A DNA stretch of 64,000 nt from Cerrena zonata (Eukaryota; Basidiomycota; Agaricomycetes; Polyporales; Cerrenaceae), in NCBI GenBank assembly GCA_038087015.1, contig JASBNA010000004.1:1860001-1924000 (forward strand), written 5' to 3'. Numbering within the stretch: position 1 is the first letter of the stretch; each line of letters starts with the position of its first letter. Positions 23,427 through 35,058 of the stretch are shown piece after piece. Both the position numbers and the translations under genes were made by a program. A model generated the notes under the pieces. The model ran no database searches and had not been told where the DNA came from. It was given only the letters and a program-made list of their open reading frames with translations.

Positions 23427-23975
23427 AATACCAATGCTCTAGCTTATTATTCATGGACATTTCGGACATTACAATTTACAATAGACAAAAATATCTTATT
23501 TATTATACATCCCTCATAATCATGAATATCCTTTGCAACTTTCATAAAGTCCGAACAACTCGCCTAAGTTTAACCAACGGAGCCATCCTTAGTATGTTTT
23601 CTGATAGTACCTTCATTCCATTTCTATTCGGTATCAGGTTTCAAACTTCAAACTTCAAGCTTCAAGTACCAACTTGAACTTGGGACTGTATGTAACTTAG
23701 CAGAATGAATTCGCAACTGAGGTACACGACTTCGTGATGAACCACTGGACGATCCATTATGACGTCAGACAGGTATATAATGTACAAATTGGTTTATCGT
23801 TGATTCAAACTGTACAAAATCGAAAAGAGGACACTATACATGATTACTCGCCACCTAGGCTCTTAGACTCCCGATACTCGAGAGGGGTGTAAGTATAAAG
23901 AAGTGTATAAGCCAAACCATCATGAAAACGTTCCCGCGTACTGATTCCCTCGTTGTATGCATTCTATCTATAAGC
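23427..23975. other. Convergent 3' spacer between repeat-protein gene and PEPCK
   Basis: About 550 AT-rich bases between two convergent stop codons, with several AATAAA-like words. A short direct repeat TTCAAACTTCAAACTTCAAGCTTCAAGT lies near 23638-23666. No gene was seen. Confidence 0.5.
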
Positions 23976-26023
23976 TTACAAAGTAGGTCCAGCCAACCTC
24001 ACTTTCTCCTCGACGTCTTGTTCATAAAGGGCGAATGCCTTCTGGAACATACCAGCCAACTTCCTGACTTCCCTACCGAATGCCTCCTTGTCAGCCCAAG
24101 CCAACTTGGGGTTGAGCAACTCCCTAGGAACGCCCTCCAACGATGTAGGGATCTGCAAGCCGAAGACATCGAAGGCCTCGTATTCAGCCTTGGCAAGTTC
24201 ACCGGAGTGGACAGCATCGACGATACGACGAGTGAACTTGAGAGGGCAACGCTTGCCAGAACCGAACTTGCCTCCAGTCCAGCCGGTGTTGATGAGCCAG
24301 CAGTCGACTTTGTGCTTAGCCATACGCTCTGCAAGCATCTCGGCGTAACGACCGGGGTGGAGAACGATGAAGGGTGCGCTGTAGCAGGTGGAGAAGGTGG
24401 GGATGGGTTCGAGGACACCGTCTTCGGTTCCTGGTGTTTTCCTACGCATATAGTCAGTAATAAGCCCGTAGGAAAGAATGAAATTCAGCGTACGAAGTGT
24501 AACCAGCAAGGAAATGGTAGCTTGCTTGCTCAGGAGTAAGCTTGGAGACGGGGGGAAGGACACCGAAAGCATCACAAGTCAACATGATGATGTTACTAGG
24601 TTGGTTATCGACCATGCAGGGAATCTTAGCATTAGGGATAAACTCGATGGGGTATGCGCAACGAGTGTTCTCGGTAATGCTAACATCATCGTAGTCAGGT
24701 ACCCGCGAGATAGGGGTTGTAGACAACATTCTCCAAGATACTGCCAAAGCGGATCGCGCTGAAGATTTCAGGCTCCTTTTCGGCGGAAAGGTTGATGGTC
24801 TTAGCGTAGCATCCACCTTCGATGTTGAAGACACCCTCATCAGACCAGACGTGCTCATCATCACCAATGAGTTGTCGCCTTGGGTCAGCAGAAAGGGTAG
24901 TCTTTCCGGTACCTGAAAGACCGAAGAAGAGGGTAACATCGTTCTTGTCCATGCCGACATTGGCCGAAGAGTGAAGGGAAAGCTGGCCGAATTTGACTGG
25001 TTGCAGGTAGTGCTAAAATGGAACATTCATGAACATCGGGAAAACAATGAAAGAAGCTGTGGGGACATAGGACTAACCATGACCGAGAAAACACCCTTCT
25101 TCATCTCACCAGCGTACTCCGTTCCGAGGATGACCATCTCCATACGCTTGAAGTTGATCTCGACGGAAGTTGTGGAAGACATGCCCTTGGTGAAACGATT
25201 CGCGGGGAATTGACCAGCGTTGTAAATGATGAAATCGGGCTCGCCGAATTCGGCGAGCTCCTCTTCCGTTGGTCGAATAAGCATGTTGTGCTATAAACAT
25301 TGTTGAGTTGATAACATGATACAATGATGATTTGGTAAATTTTACTGACCATGAACAGTGCATGATAAGCTCGTGCACAGATGACACGAACTTTGATGCG
25401 GTACTTGGGATCCCACTGAAATGAGATGAAGGTGAGACGCTAATACATAAAAAGGTCACGTTGTTGCTTACTCCCGCGTAACCATCGAAAACGTAGACAT
25501 TGTCCCTGGTGTTGAGATAATCGATAGCACGTTCTCGATTGATTTCAAAGGTATCTTTACGTCCTCGTGAGCAACTGACCCGAATTTCCTGAGATTTTTA
25601 GTGGGGTACAACCACTTACGCTCATCCATCTTGATATTAACAGATCCCCACCAGATATCGTCTTTGGAGGTCTCCTCGTAGACGATACGCTTGTCCTTGG
25701 GAGAACGACCAGTCTTCTTTCCGGAGAAGTTAATAAGGGCTCCGGAAGACGAAATGACAGCGCCTTCATTTCGGACAGCGTCTTCGTAGAGAAGAGCAGG
25801 CGAGACATTTCGCTTGATCTGGACTCGATCCATGTCGAAACCAGCTTGAGAAAAATACTCTACATGCTGGCCGATCACTGTAAATGCATTGTCACGAAAG
25901 CAATCAAGCTGGAAAGTTGATTATATGCTCACAAGAACTTTGCTCAGTGTCATAAGATTGAGCATAATGTTTGTGGAGGATGTGAGGGGTCACGTAAGGA
26001 GTTCCACCTGAAGTGTAAACCAT
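23976..26023 (-). CDS. PCK1: Phosphoenolpyruvate carboxykinase (ATP)
   Basis: Converts oxaloacetate plus ATP to phosphoenolpyruvate, CO2 and ADP; the committed cytosolic step of gluconeogenesis. Exons read [60 protein letters not shown] (substrate site), then the kinase P-loop [37 protein letters not shown] (metal site, PEPCK signature), [20 protein letters not shown] and the C-terminus [12 protein letters not shown]. Length and motifs fit the ATP-type (bacterial/fungal) enzyme. The start is the ATG at 26021-26023: the only ATG upstream of the splice (26279) falls too close to the TATA box and goes out of frame. Expression is probably induced on non-sugar carbon, as in other fungi. Confidence 0.95.
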
Positions 26024-26050
26024 ATTGACGAGTTTAGGGGGCGGGTGAGT

Positions 26051-26181
26051 CTGCGGAGGAACAATAGTGAGATGAGGGTTGAAGAGGAGTCAGTTTGAAA
26101 ATAGCATCATTTTAGACGCATTTTATAGCAGCTCGGAGCTGTTCCGTCCAATCGGGATGTGTGTGACAGAAGTAGACATAC
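26051..26181 (-). promoter_or_regulatory. Probable 5'-UTR intron of PEPCK
   Basis: A GTATGT donor (at 26181) and a CCGCAG acceptor (at 26051) bracket 131 bases just upstream of the PEPCK start codon. It is roughly twice the usual intron length here. Splicing does not join the upstream ATG to the PEPCK frame, so it is placed in the leader. Confidence 0.5.
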
Positions 26182-26285
26182 CTTGTATACGGGCGAGGAG
26201 GAGCAACGAGGACGGGGGAGAGATGGTGGTAGTAATCGATGAAGAGGAGGGGTGTATGCGAGAAGATGGCGAGGACATGGAGTAG

Positions 26286-26293
26286 GTTTTATA
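26286..26293 (-). promoter_or_regulatory. TATA box of PEPCK
   Basis: TATAAAAC on the minus strand, upstream of the probable leader intron. Spacing puts transcription start near 26255-26265, downstream of the stray ATG at 26279. Confidence 0.5.
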
Positions 26294-27381
26294 GCACTCC
26301 GTTGTAGCAGCCACATCCAATGGCGTCCTGCCGAAATAGGGTCCCTCCCCGAGGCGCTGGCTGTACTCAGTGATTCTCTCTCCCGGTCTCGTCCGTTGGC
26401 GGAGGGCCGCAGGGGTAATACGGATCTTGAGCTATCGTTCTAGGTTTCTCAGTGTGCGTCGTTGAGACAGCCACGGACGTCGAACGGATAGCAGAACAGT
26501 ATCACGGTTCAAGTGAGGATAGCGGGACATCTCAGTGTTGCCACGAAGGTCACCAGCAGGTCTCTCGGCACTTTACACATGATCTCCCCTACCATATATG
26601 GTTCCTCTCTGACCTTTATATCATCTTCCCGTTTACCTCGTTGCCGGCCTAGTCTGTGTTATAAACATCGTCTACTGTCGACTCTATCGAGCAAGTTGTG
26701 CTTTGAAGATCACTGGTGCAAATTCCACAACATCAAGCACCTGCTTTCGGCAATACCCACCATCCGGAACGTCCACCGAAACTGTCAAGAATCGTCCCAG
26801 CTGCGGTCCGGTAGGTTGGTGCCTTCTCCAGTTCCGTGTCCAATGGCGGTGTTCCGTGGTCGTGTGATTGTTGTAAACATATGAAGGCGAGATGTAGTCG
26901 AGACGTCCAGAAGAGCCCATCGATGCAAGAAATACAGGTACGGGAACACTTCAGGTAAAAGCCCCATAGTGATTCCTATGTTCCATATGTTCACTTGAAG
27001 CCAGTGAAAAGAGACCTATTGGTCACCTAGGTGGAACACTATGAGATGTTGAGTGATGCTTCGCGTCTCTCAAATCTTTACGCTACGCACGAGCTCTCTG
27101 TTTCACAAGATAACCTCTGTCATCTTGAACTTTACACCCAGAATATCAGATTTCAAGTTCATAATCGATGAGATAAACCCTGAATAACAATAACCAAATC
27201 ATAGCGCATCCATTGTCAAGACGCCGACAGTAAAGTGGTAGCTATTTGCCAGTAGTTCTCATTTTCCTCGTACAGGTATCATATTAATGCATTTAAATAT
27301 TGTACTAACTACACATATATTCTCGTCGCGTCGCAAACACCTCGATCTAGACCCCCAACACCTCTTTACCAAACCGCAGTC
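26294..27381. other. Spacer upstream of PEPCK
   Basis: About 1.1 kb holding the distal PEPCK promoter. Only short unsupported open frames were seen; no repeat or RNA gene was recognised. Confidence 0.45.
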
Positions 27382-27666
27382 ATGGTACCAGGTGTTTCCG
27401 TATCCCGATTCTCTTGGCCTGTGTTTATATACAAATACTACAAATTCAAGGAGCAAAGACGGAATAAACACATCACGGACCCGGAAGCGGAACAAGGTCC
27501 TATTCCGAAATCAGATCTAGACAGCCGTGCCCTTCATGTCAAGACTATCGTTGTTCGATCCATAAGTGCAGAGCGTGCTGTCAAGCTGCTCTGTTTTCCT
27601 CGTATTCGACTTGCGCTTCTGCTCTTCATCCACTCTCACCATCCTCTCCATCTATATTTAGAATAA
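27382..27666 (+). CDS. Small basic hypothetical protein
   Basis: 94-codon open frame from ATG 27382 to TAG 27664-27666, starting MVPGVSVSRFSWPVFIYKYY and followed by a charged stretch with DPEAEQGPIPKS. An AATAA-type polyadenylation word lies just after the stop. There is no family recognition, no intron and no clear promoter. The N-terminal half looks more protein-like than the hydrophobic C-terminal 25 residues, which could be an unspliced intron or chance reading. Treat it as a candidate only. Confidence 0.35.
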   Translation: MVPGVSVSRFSWPVFIYKYYKFKEQRRNKHITDPEAEQGPIPKSDLDSRALHVKTIVVRSISAERAVKLLCFPRIRLALLLFIHSHHPLHLYLE

Positions 27667-27894
27667 CCCCAATAAGTTATTTTTGCTCACTAGATGCGCT
27701 ATCGACATGTGCTTACCCGTACATGCACACCCTCCTGGGACGGTTCTTCTCGCGTCGTCGACAAAGACAGGATCTGTCCTGGGCGGGCCATCGGGAGAAG
27801 ATGTGGTCGAAATTGTATACTTCCGTTGTCAGCAATAGTCCCCGAATAGCTGTGAGACGATAACGGACTGATAATCAGGATATGACGTCATAGG

Positions 27895-29296
27895 TCAAAC
27901 TTGTACCCACAAGATATGCGGCCCGTCTGCCGCATATGTAGCAAGACTTCGTACCGCCCTTGTAGAAGCAATCTAGCATCGCAACAAATTCTGAACGTAA
28001 ATAAAACGACTCCCACACCGGTCTGAGGAAAAACTTACGGCACACACTACTGTGGAAGGTACGTTGAAGATAATACTCATCACTGGACTCAGGTTCATCG
28101 TCATGAATACTGTAGCGACCAAGTTGGCCAGGAACCTATCATAACCGACGGATTAGTCGGCCATGGATTCCGAGGTACTCGGAAATAACATACGCGCAGA
28201 TGAAGTAGATCAGACCATCATAAAATAGGACGTTGACCAGTCCATTCTGATGGGATCCTCGGAGTTGAAGAAGTTTGTATGCGGTGAGTATGAGGACGAC
28301 CAGATCGAAGGCCATCGAGAAGACAAAGTTGGCGGTTAGGACAACTACATTTGTATGGACGATGACACAACCGGTGCCAGGGATTTGAGATGCCTCTAAC
28401 AATCCGCCTATGACCTACATTAGAGAATGCAAGTAGGATTTGTTGGAGAAGCCATACCTTGAAGAATTAGAGACCAGTGCCCCAATATGAGCAGGACGAT
28501 CACGATGATAATGTATCGATTTCTCTCCCAGATGGCAATTCTGCATCGAGGTCAGTTTTCCCCTTTTCGTTTAGGCCGTTAGCAAGATCCTTACGTACGT
28601 TCTTAATGCTAGATTAATTGTGGCCATCCCTCCTGAGGCATTTCCTGTCATCTGTCAACCTCGCTATCAATTCCTTGGCTCGATTAGTATTTTCATTTGG
28701 CAAACACACGTACCTGTAGGAAAATGAAGAACGGTCGACAATTTAGTCCGCTAGTGTGGTACATCACAGATTATCGACGAGTTGTAAGTCCGGCGGTACC
28801 TCTTGATATGTCGGCGGAGGAACTTACGACTTGACATCAAAACCTATAACACTTTTGTTGTTCAAGACGGGAGTTTCTGTCAGTGGCGTGTCAGTTTTGA
28901 TCGAATGGGGTTACTTACGCCCCAATCATTGCCGCCAGAGCTAAGTATCGAGCGAGAAAATAGATGATCTAAATATATCGGAGAATGTTGAGCGGGGGAT
29001 CATCAGGGTGGAAACAGCGACGTACAATGGGGTAGCGAAACTTTCGACGGCCTGAGATGTACGACCACTCGAAGTCAAGTGAGATCAGGACCTCCCAGCT
29101 GGTTTTAACGGTTTGTTAGTGTCGACATTATATGTGTTCAGGTTAAGAGGCTCACAAGTAAATCCCGGCGAAGGTGTGAGTAATTAAAGTGAGTGCGGCT
29201 ATATATTTTATGTCGGTTAGTTATCCATGAAGTTGTAAACAAGGATACTCAACCTGATTGCTTTGCCTGTGCTTCCGGTGAGGTCCAATCTGGCAT
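27895..29296 (-). CDS. Seven-helix membrane protein, basidiomycete orphan family (paralogue A)
   Basis: About ten short exons. The start MPDWTSPEAQAKQSAALTLI runs into a first helix (THTFAGIYFWEVLISLDFEW), then YFLARYLALAAMIG, NCRPFFIFLQ, TGNASGGMATINLALRT, IIIVIVLLILGHWSLIL, CVIVHTNVVVLTANFVFSMA, FDLVVLILTAYKLLQL, DGLIYFICAFLANLVATVFM, NLSPVMSIIFNVPSTVVCAI and ASTRAVRSLATY. The layout of seven hydrophobic helices, with an NLVATVFM/SIIFNVP pair and an ASTRAVR end, is typical of large orphan membrane families in mushrooms that resemble DUF6533/DUF6534 proteins. Ligand and coupling are unknown. Compared with its neighbour B, it ends abruptly (WVQV then TGA) and lacks the ~70-residue cytosolic tail. 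Confidence 0.75.
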
Positions 29297-29950
29297 ATCT
29301 TTAAATGAGTGTTTAGGGATACCTTGACCGTATGTTTGAGTGAGAGGACTGGGAGAAGGTTCCACCTACGGGTGCGAGGATCCCTGTCCTATAATATACC
29401 GACCGCCGACGGGGCGACATCAACGAGGCTAACAGGAGGATCACAAGCCGAGGAGTTGATGAACGCCGAGATTGTACTAACAGCATCCTGTAATACCGGA
29501 GGGATCAGAAAGAAGCCTTCTGTAGAATCGTTAGTGTGGATTGGGTGAGGAGACGCTGTGATTACTCACGTTGTTGATGTTCGATTGTGGCGATGGCAAG
29601 AGTTTCCGGGACAGCGGGAATGTGATTGACTTACTGTATGGAGTTGGGCAATGTTATTACCATCGGAGGGAACGGGGTCAGATGTCGAGATGAGTGTCAT
29701 ATACTTACTACCGTTTGGCCGTGTTCGGAGATTTAGTTATGAGTTAGGCGTGAATCAATGAGATTACTTGCTGCAAAGGCTGATAAGTAACAGCATTACT
29801 ATCTCATGGCCCATGGTAGAACAGCGGTATCAAAACATTAGAATCAACCTTACAGTACTAGACATGATTTGGACATTGTGACGTTGGCATATTAAAGGTG
29901 AATAACGTCATGGCGGTAGACGGTTTTTGTGGTCGTAACAAAAATGCAGT
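29297..29950. other. Spacer between the tandem 7-TM paralogues
   Basis: About 650 bases: the promoter of paralogue A and the 3' end of B. No supported coding exon or TATA box was seen. Confidence 0.45.
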
Positions 29951-31611
29951 TTACACTGTAGCGAAGGACATGTGCAGCCCTTTAGTGGGGTCGACGGTCG
30001 AGGAGTCCTCTTCCTCGGGCTGAATCTATAAACGTGATAAGTAGGGACCAAAAGTAGTGATAAGGATCATAATACCTCCGCTCGTATCGTGACCTCTGAA
30101 GGGTCTGTTGGATGACTTGGAAGTGGCGCTAGGATCGACAACTCGACCATACCGAGAACCGAGTCGTGGACGACATTCGAGTTAGGACGGTAATGTATTG
30201 ACCCGCTAACGTTGTCAAAGACGGCCGACTCATACTCGCTACGTGTCAATGTTGTGTTATATGTATAAAGCAATGCTCAGGGAATCAGAGACGTACACGC
30301 GCGACATGATAAGTGCTCGTACAGCCCGGGTCGATGCAATCTACAAAGGTAAATATCTGTCTGTAAGTCGCAGAACAACCCACTTACTGCACAGGTGAGC
30401 GCTGCTGGAATATTGGCCATCACACTCATGATGGGATTGCGGTTTAAAACCATGAATACCGTGGCGATCAAATTGGCCACAAAACTAGAGAGAAGAATGA
30501 GCGATGGTGAGAAATAGAGTCTGGTCGATCACATACGAAAGTAAGAAGTAAACGATGCCATCCCGCACTAACAACCGTGCAAGAGGTATGCGTCGATTAC
30601 TGGGTGGATGGAACGACTGAACTCCCCAAGCCGCGAGGAGAAGAACAAGAAAATCGAGCAGCATGGTGTACCCCAAGTTTGCGGCGAGTAGAGCGTTGTG
30701 GATATGAGTCAGTACGCATCCTTCCCCAGGAACAAAGCGGCCTTCGACGAGAATACCTGGAAGAGAAGATATAGGTGTATTTCCTAACAGAGTCTGCAGG
30801 ACGAACGCACCATGGAGAATCAAAATCCAATGCCCAAGAACAAGGCCTATCACTGGGTACTTCACAGACCGCCGATTCCCCCATATCGCCGTGCTGGATG
30901 ATAGATGGCGTGAGATGAGTATGGAAAAGTATGAGTGTAGAACTTACGCTCTCATAGCCAAAGTAATGGTAGCAAGGCCAGTGACCGCGCTTCCGCTAAT
31001 CTAAGACTCAAAGTGAGCGTGACGAGCTATGTCTATATACTGGTTGTAGGTACCCACCTGGAAAATGAAGAGAGTTGCTCGGCAGTCCATCGGGCTAGGT
31101 GACGAAGAATCATGTTAGTCATGTTAGGTATGATAGTGTCAAGTGAGCTCAACGCACGCCGTGCGGTCGAAGGCGACCAACCTATAAGAACGGTCAGTAA
31201 GGCATCCCGGATAGCTGCAACAGTCCACTCACGTTACGATGACAGCCAATAGGGCCATGTACCTCAGCAGGAAGTATACCGGCTATATTCACTATCTTCA
31301 ACACCGTCTTAACAACTATCCAACCGCACCCCACAAACGTACCAAGGTCTTGAGGAATTTGAGTTGGCCCTTGACGAGTTTCCACTCGAACCAGAGGCTG
31401 GTGATGAACTCCCAGCTAGAAAACACGTCGTCAGCATGTTGTATTTACTTGTACTCATGACTGATGCATTTCTCACAAGTAGATGCCCGCTGAGAGATGG
31501 ATGATGTATTTGAATGTCACTAGCGTCGTGTTGGGCCGTTGTATTGCGGAAACATAGAGAGATGGAGTGGCAACGTACTATAATCAGTTGGCGGTGAGGC
31601 ATCAGCCATGA
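29951..31611 (-). CDS. Seven-helix membrane protein, basidiomycete orphan family (paralogue B)
   Basis: Tandem paralogue of the gene at 27895-29296 on the same strand. Exons give MADASPPTDYM, TFKYIIHLSAGIYFWEFITS, LWFEWKLVKGQLKFLKTL, VYFLLRYMALLAVIVT, CRATLFIFQ, SGSAVTGLATITLAMRA, VKYPVIGLVLGHWILILHGA, CVLTHIHNALLAANLGYTML, DFLVLLLAAWGVQSF, VRDGIVYFLLSFVANLIATV, LNRNPIMSVMANIPAALTCA and IASTRAVRALIMSR. A hydrophilic C-terminal tail ends TKGLHMSFATV. The second and third helices match paralogue A segment by segment, as does the end block. The start was set at the MADASPP methionine because the body aligns with A from there, but the frame stays open for 77 more codons upstream. Function unknown. 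Confidence 0.75.
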
Positions 31612-33078
31612 TGAAAAGGTGATTTGAAGGAACGACAAGGTTGAGGATAAAAACACAAAGGGAGAAAAGGATACCGAAGGAGAGAGGGTTGGCTCGAGGC
31701 AAAACCTGCGCCATTAGCATCATAAAAACCGAACCAAGAAGCGAAATGAAAAGACCACAAAGTCGTGTAGCGTCGATAAAGAGTGGATAATAAATTGAGA
31801 GAACCTGATGACCGAGGCTCAGCCGTCGTGATGATGCCAAATTCAGCTCTTAAAGTCCCAGGTTTCGCCCTGTTTCGAGTGGCATGAGGAGTAGCGGAGT
31901 TGAATACGGGACCGCGATATCGAGATGGCCTCAAAACGACGCGCTAGAGGTAGAAGCGACGGCTACTGTGGCAAATACAACAAGAGCTATCGTGGCTACC
32001 GATACCCACGAAAATAGTTCCCGTCAGACATCAGAGAACTTTCTGACATTGGGCCCGGACAAGGACGATGTGGATAGGATCTTCAGGGCGATATCGAGAG
32101 TCGAGAATAAATATAAGATAATGCGAAGACGAAGACGTCACACCCCTTTCCCAACTTTCTTTCTGCGGGTTCGACGTTTGATGATCGCATCCCTAGCGTA
32201 GCATTTAGCTGATTAGCTCTATACCTAGATATGCAACAAATAATTAGAGGACGAAACAATGAGGTCACTTCATATCTGGTTTGGATATATTGAGCAACTT
32301 CTTGCGCCCCAGTGAAATCATGTTTTTAGTAGTCCATTTCTGATAAACTTGATTTATTCCCAAAAGTATCCACTTGTACCCAAATCTAAGAATTCCAGTA
32401 AATGTCATAGAAAGTTACAGTGAAGGACTGTCAATCTCTATGGCCTTTCCATGGAATCCCAAAAAAGGGTACAAAATATACAAGTACAAACATTGTGCTA
32501 AACAATGGGTAATCAATCAAACAACCATATTTTCCGAAAGAAAGGCATTGCCACATACATTGTGTGATGTGTAATGTCCATTTTAGCTTTACTCTATCAG
32601 ACTGTTGGACAACTTTACAACCATCATCACAGCCAAGCCAATTTGCAATACATCAACTACCAAATCCGTCAAAGGACGACCCCTCTTCTCTTCCAGCAGA
32701 GACATTCCGAGGCGCGAAGGCATGGAAGCACGTCCTCTCGGACCTCATGACCGCGCCGGTCTTCAATTCTCACAGACGAACACACGTTCTCTGCAGGAGA
32801 GAGGACGAGCCTTGCTTTGGATAGATCAGATGGGCAATGCATCACGAGCGTGCGCCGACATCCATGTGTTGTCCTAGGTTCTGCCCCTGAGGGCTCCCCC
32901 GCCGTTGTTGCCCAAGATGATTGATGAGGGACCTATATAAGTTGGCATCGGTCAGGGAGGGTGGTTCACAGGGTCTCTCTAGTACCTTGTAACACCGTAC
33001 TTTGCGACCTCCTCGTTAACCTGACCCATCTGAGATGGCAGGCGGAATGTCTATAACGTTTACAACACTGCGTCACGA
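31612..33078. other. Spacer upstream of 7-TM B and the PLC-like gene
   Basis: About 1.5 kb between divergent genes. It contains the T-rich leader of 7-TM B and a TATATAA at 32934-32940 that should serve the PLC-like gene. An open frame at 31884-32201 lacks any family signal and is not called. Confidence 0.45.
32934..32940 (+). promoter_or_regulatory. TATA box of the PLC-like phosphodiesterase gene
   Basis: TATATAA on the plus strand, 139 bases before the chosen ATG at 33079. The leader contains an ATG at 33034 that starts a short out-of-frame uORF overlapping the main start. Confidence 0.5.
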
Positions 33079-34484
33079 ATGTCAAAGTGGTTCGTTCTCT
33101 TGATCGCATTCACTATGACAATATCCGCTGCGGTATTGAGTGAGAAGAGGTATGTGTACTCACATATTGTTGCCCGGTTGCGCCGTTTATTGAAAGTTTG
33201 GCAGAGCGACTGTCTGCAATGGACACGCAGAGCTATGCAATCGAAGCTATGGCAATATCACTTTCCTAGGATGTACGTGATCAAATCTATACCCGGGGCG
33301 AGTTTCGTTTTAATCTCACCCACCGATATGAAGCGCACGATTCTTTCGCTTTCAGTAACGATCCATTCGCGTGTAAGCACATTGACCATAATATATGACG
33401 TAGTTGATTGAACCTTACTTTCCTCAGTGGCAAGAGACCAGGAAGTGGATATCCCAACTCAACTTGCATCGGGAGTACGTCTGTTACAAGCACAGTCTCA
33501 TATGTCAGTAAATCCATTGTTGAGATTGTGGGCTTCAAACTGAGATCGCTCACAGGAAAGATGGAGTTCTCCATTTCTGCCATACCAGTAAGTTACAAAA
33601 CTCACCTGACAGTGATATTTCCTGAGACGATCTCTGTTACAGGCTGCGTTAGTGATCACCAAGTCTGTCTCATGACACTGTACTCACCGATGTATAGATC
33701 CTCTTCGATGGAGGAACAGTACAGGACTATCTGACGAAGGTGCACACCTTCCTGCAGGCAAACCCCAACGAGGTCGTGACGTTTATCTTCACGAACCCGG
33801 AAGGAGTCTCACTGCCGAATGTCTGGGATCCTGCTTTCCAGGCGTCAGGGATCGCCCAGATGGCATATGTGCCCCCTTCAATCCCTGTGAAACAGAGTGC
33901 TGTGAGTGAAGGTGACACACATGGACAAGGAACTAAAGCTGACCCTTTATATGCAGTGGCCCACCCTTGGTCAGCTCATCGATAGCGGGAAACGTGTGAT
34001 TGTCTTTATGGATGCTGGGGCAGACACAGACAGGAGTGTGCCTTATATACTCCCAGAATTCCCAATGGTCGGTTGAGTCACTATCTCAGTCTGCATCTCT
34101 CATGCGTTTTTCTAGATCTGGGAGACACCATTCAGTGTCACAGACTCCACCTTCCCGTGCAAGGTAGATAGGATCAGTGGTCCGTTGGGAACGACGGATC
34201 ACATGTATATGATCAACCATTCATTGAACAAAGACATCCTCGGAACGGGAATTATTGTCAGCGATCCTCTCGATGCACCGACGACTAATAGTGTAACATC
34301 GTGAGTGTTTACACACAAACCAAGGCGTGATAATTTGCTTACCATGCCACGACCTAGGATTATGGCAAACGCCGCGGGATGCGAGCCGCTTGCAGCAGGT
34401 AGAGCCCCTAACTTCGTCCTGCTGGACTACATCAATATAGGGCAGGGATTGCAAGCAGTCAATCAGCTGAATCAGTTGTCATAA
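33079..34484 (+). CDS. Secreted PLC-like phosphodiesterase (PI-PLC X-domain superfamily)
   Basis: Signal peptide MSKWFVLLIAFTMTISAAVL, then ATVCNGHAELCNRSYGNITF, LGAHDSFAFSNDP (first active-site His), ARDQEVDIPTQLASGVRLLQ, KDGVLHFCHTSC (second region), LFDGGTVQDYLTKVHTFLQA, NPNEVVTFIFTNPEGVSL, GQLIDSGKRVIVFMDAGADT and SVPYILPEF. The C-terminal block ends QAVNQLNQLS. About 350 aa in roughly nine exons. The order and motifs match the extracellular PLC-like phosphodiesterase family common in fungi, a TIM barrel related to bacterial PI-PLC. Family members are often annotated without proven substrate; phosphoinositide or GPI cleavage is inferred. Cysteines are numerous, consistent with export. Confidence 0.88.
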
Positions 34485-35058
34485 GTTTTTCTACTATACC
34501 TTCTAACGACACTCATGACTATATGCGAACTGTTGTCCATCTTTGTCCCAAACAATATATTATCGAGAGACACCTGGAAACCGTAGTATATCACTGTGCA
34601 AACGTATGGGTGCCCGTGCTCTGCATAAAGGTAGTCGTGTTGTAAGGGCCGAGTACTTGAGGACGAGCTAAGTGAATGCTGGGAATCCTCCAGTCACTGT
34701 ATGGTTGTCAAGAAGAATTGGATTGAATATCTCGCGTTCGGTCGATAACTTTAGAAGGGAGATATGCTATTTTTTGTTTCAGACGACGAGCGAGTGAGCC
34801 AGGGCCAGTATGCTGCTGAGAAGATGAGATAGCGGAATACAGCTTGAGCGTTCGGTGCAAAGGTGTGAAGACGCGAAGACGCCAAAGCACAGAATCTCGA
34901 TCATAGTACACAGGTACAGCTTTCCACATTTACTACGTATACTACTTGATACCATCCCAATCCTTGTCTATACCCAACTCCGAGGATCCTACTTCACGAC
35001 AAACCTTATTATCAGGATACTCGATCGGATAAACTAATATTGAATTTAGGGTGATACC
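34485..35058. other. Spacer upstream of the SCY1-like gene
   Basis: About 570 bases containing the PLC-like 3' region and the SCY1-like promoter. No gene or strong regulatory word was recognised. Confidence 0.45.

Noticed and set aside
24000..24540. Plus-strand and second minus-frame open frames across the PEPCK 3' end
   Set aside because: They overlap the PEPCK C-terminal exon, whose motifs are unmistakable.
31884..32201. 105-codon plus-strand frame with a basic RMRRRRRH-like end
   Set aside because: No family signal, no promoter evidence, and it lies in the divergent promoter region.
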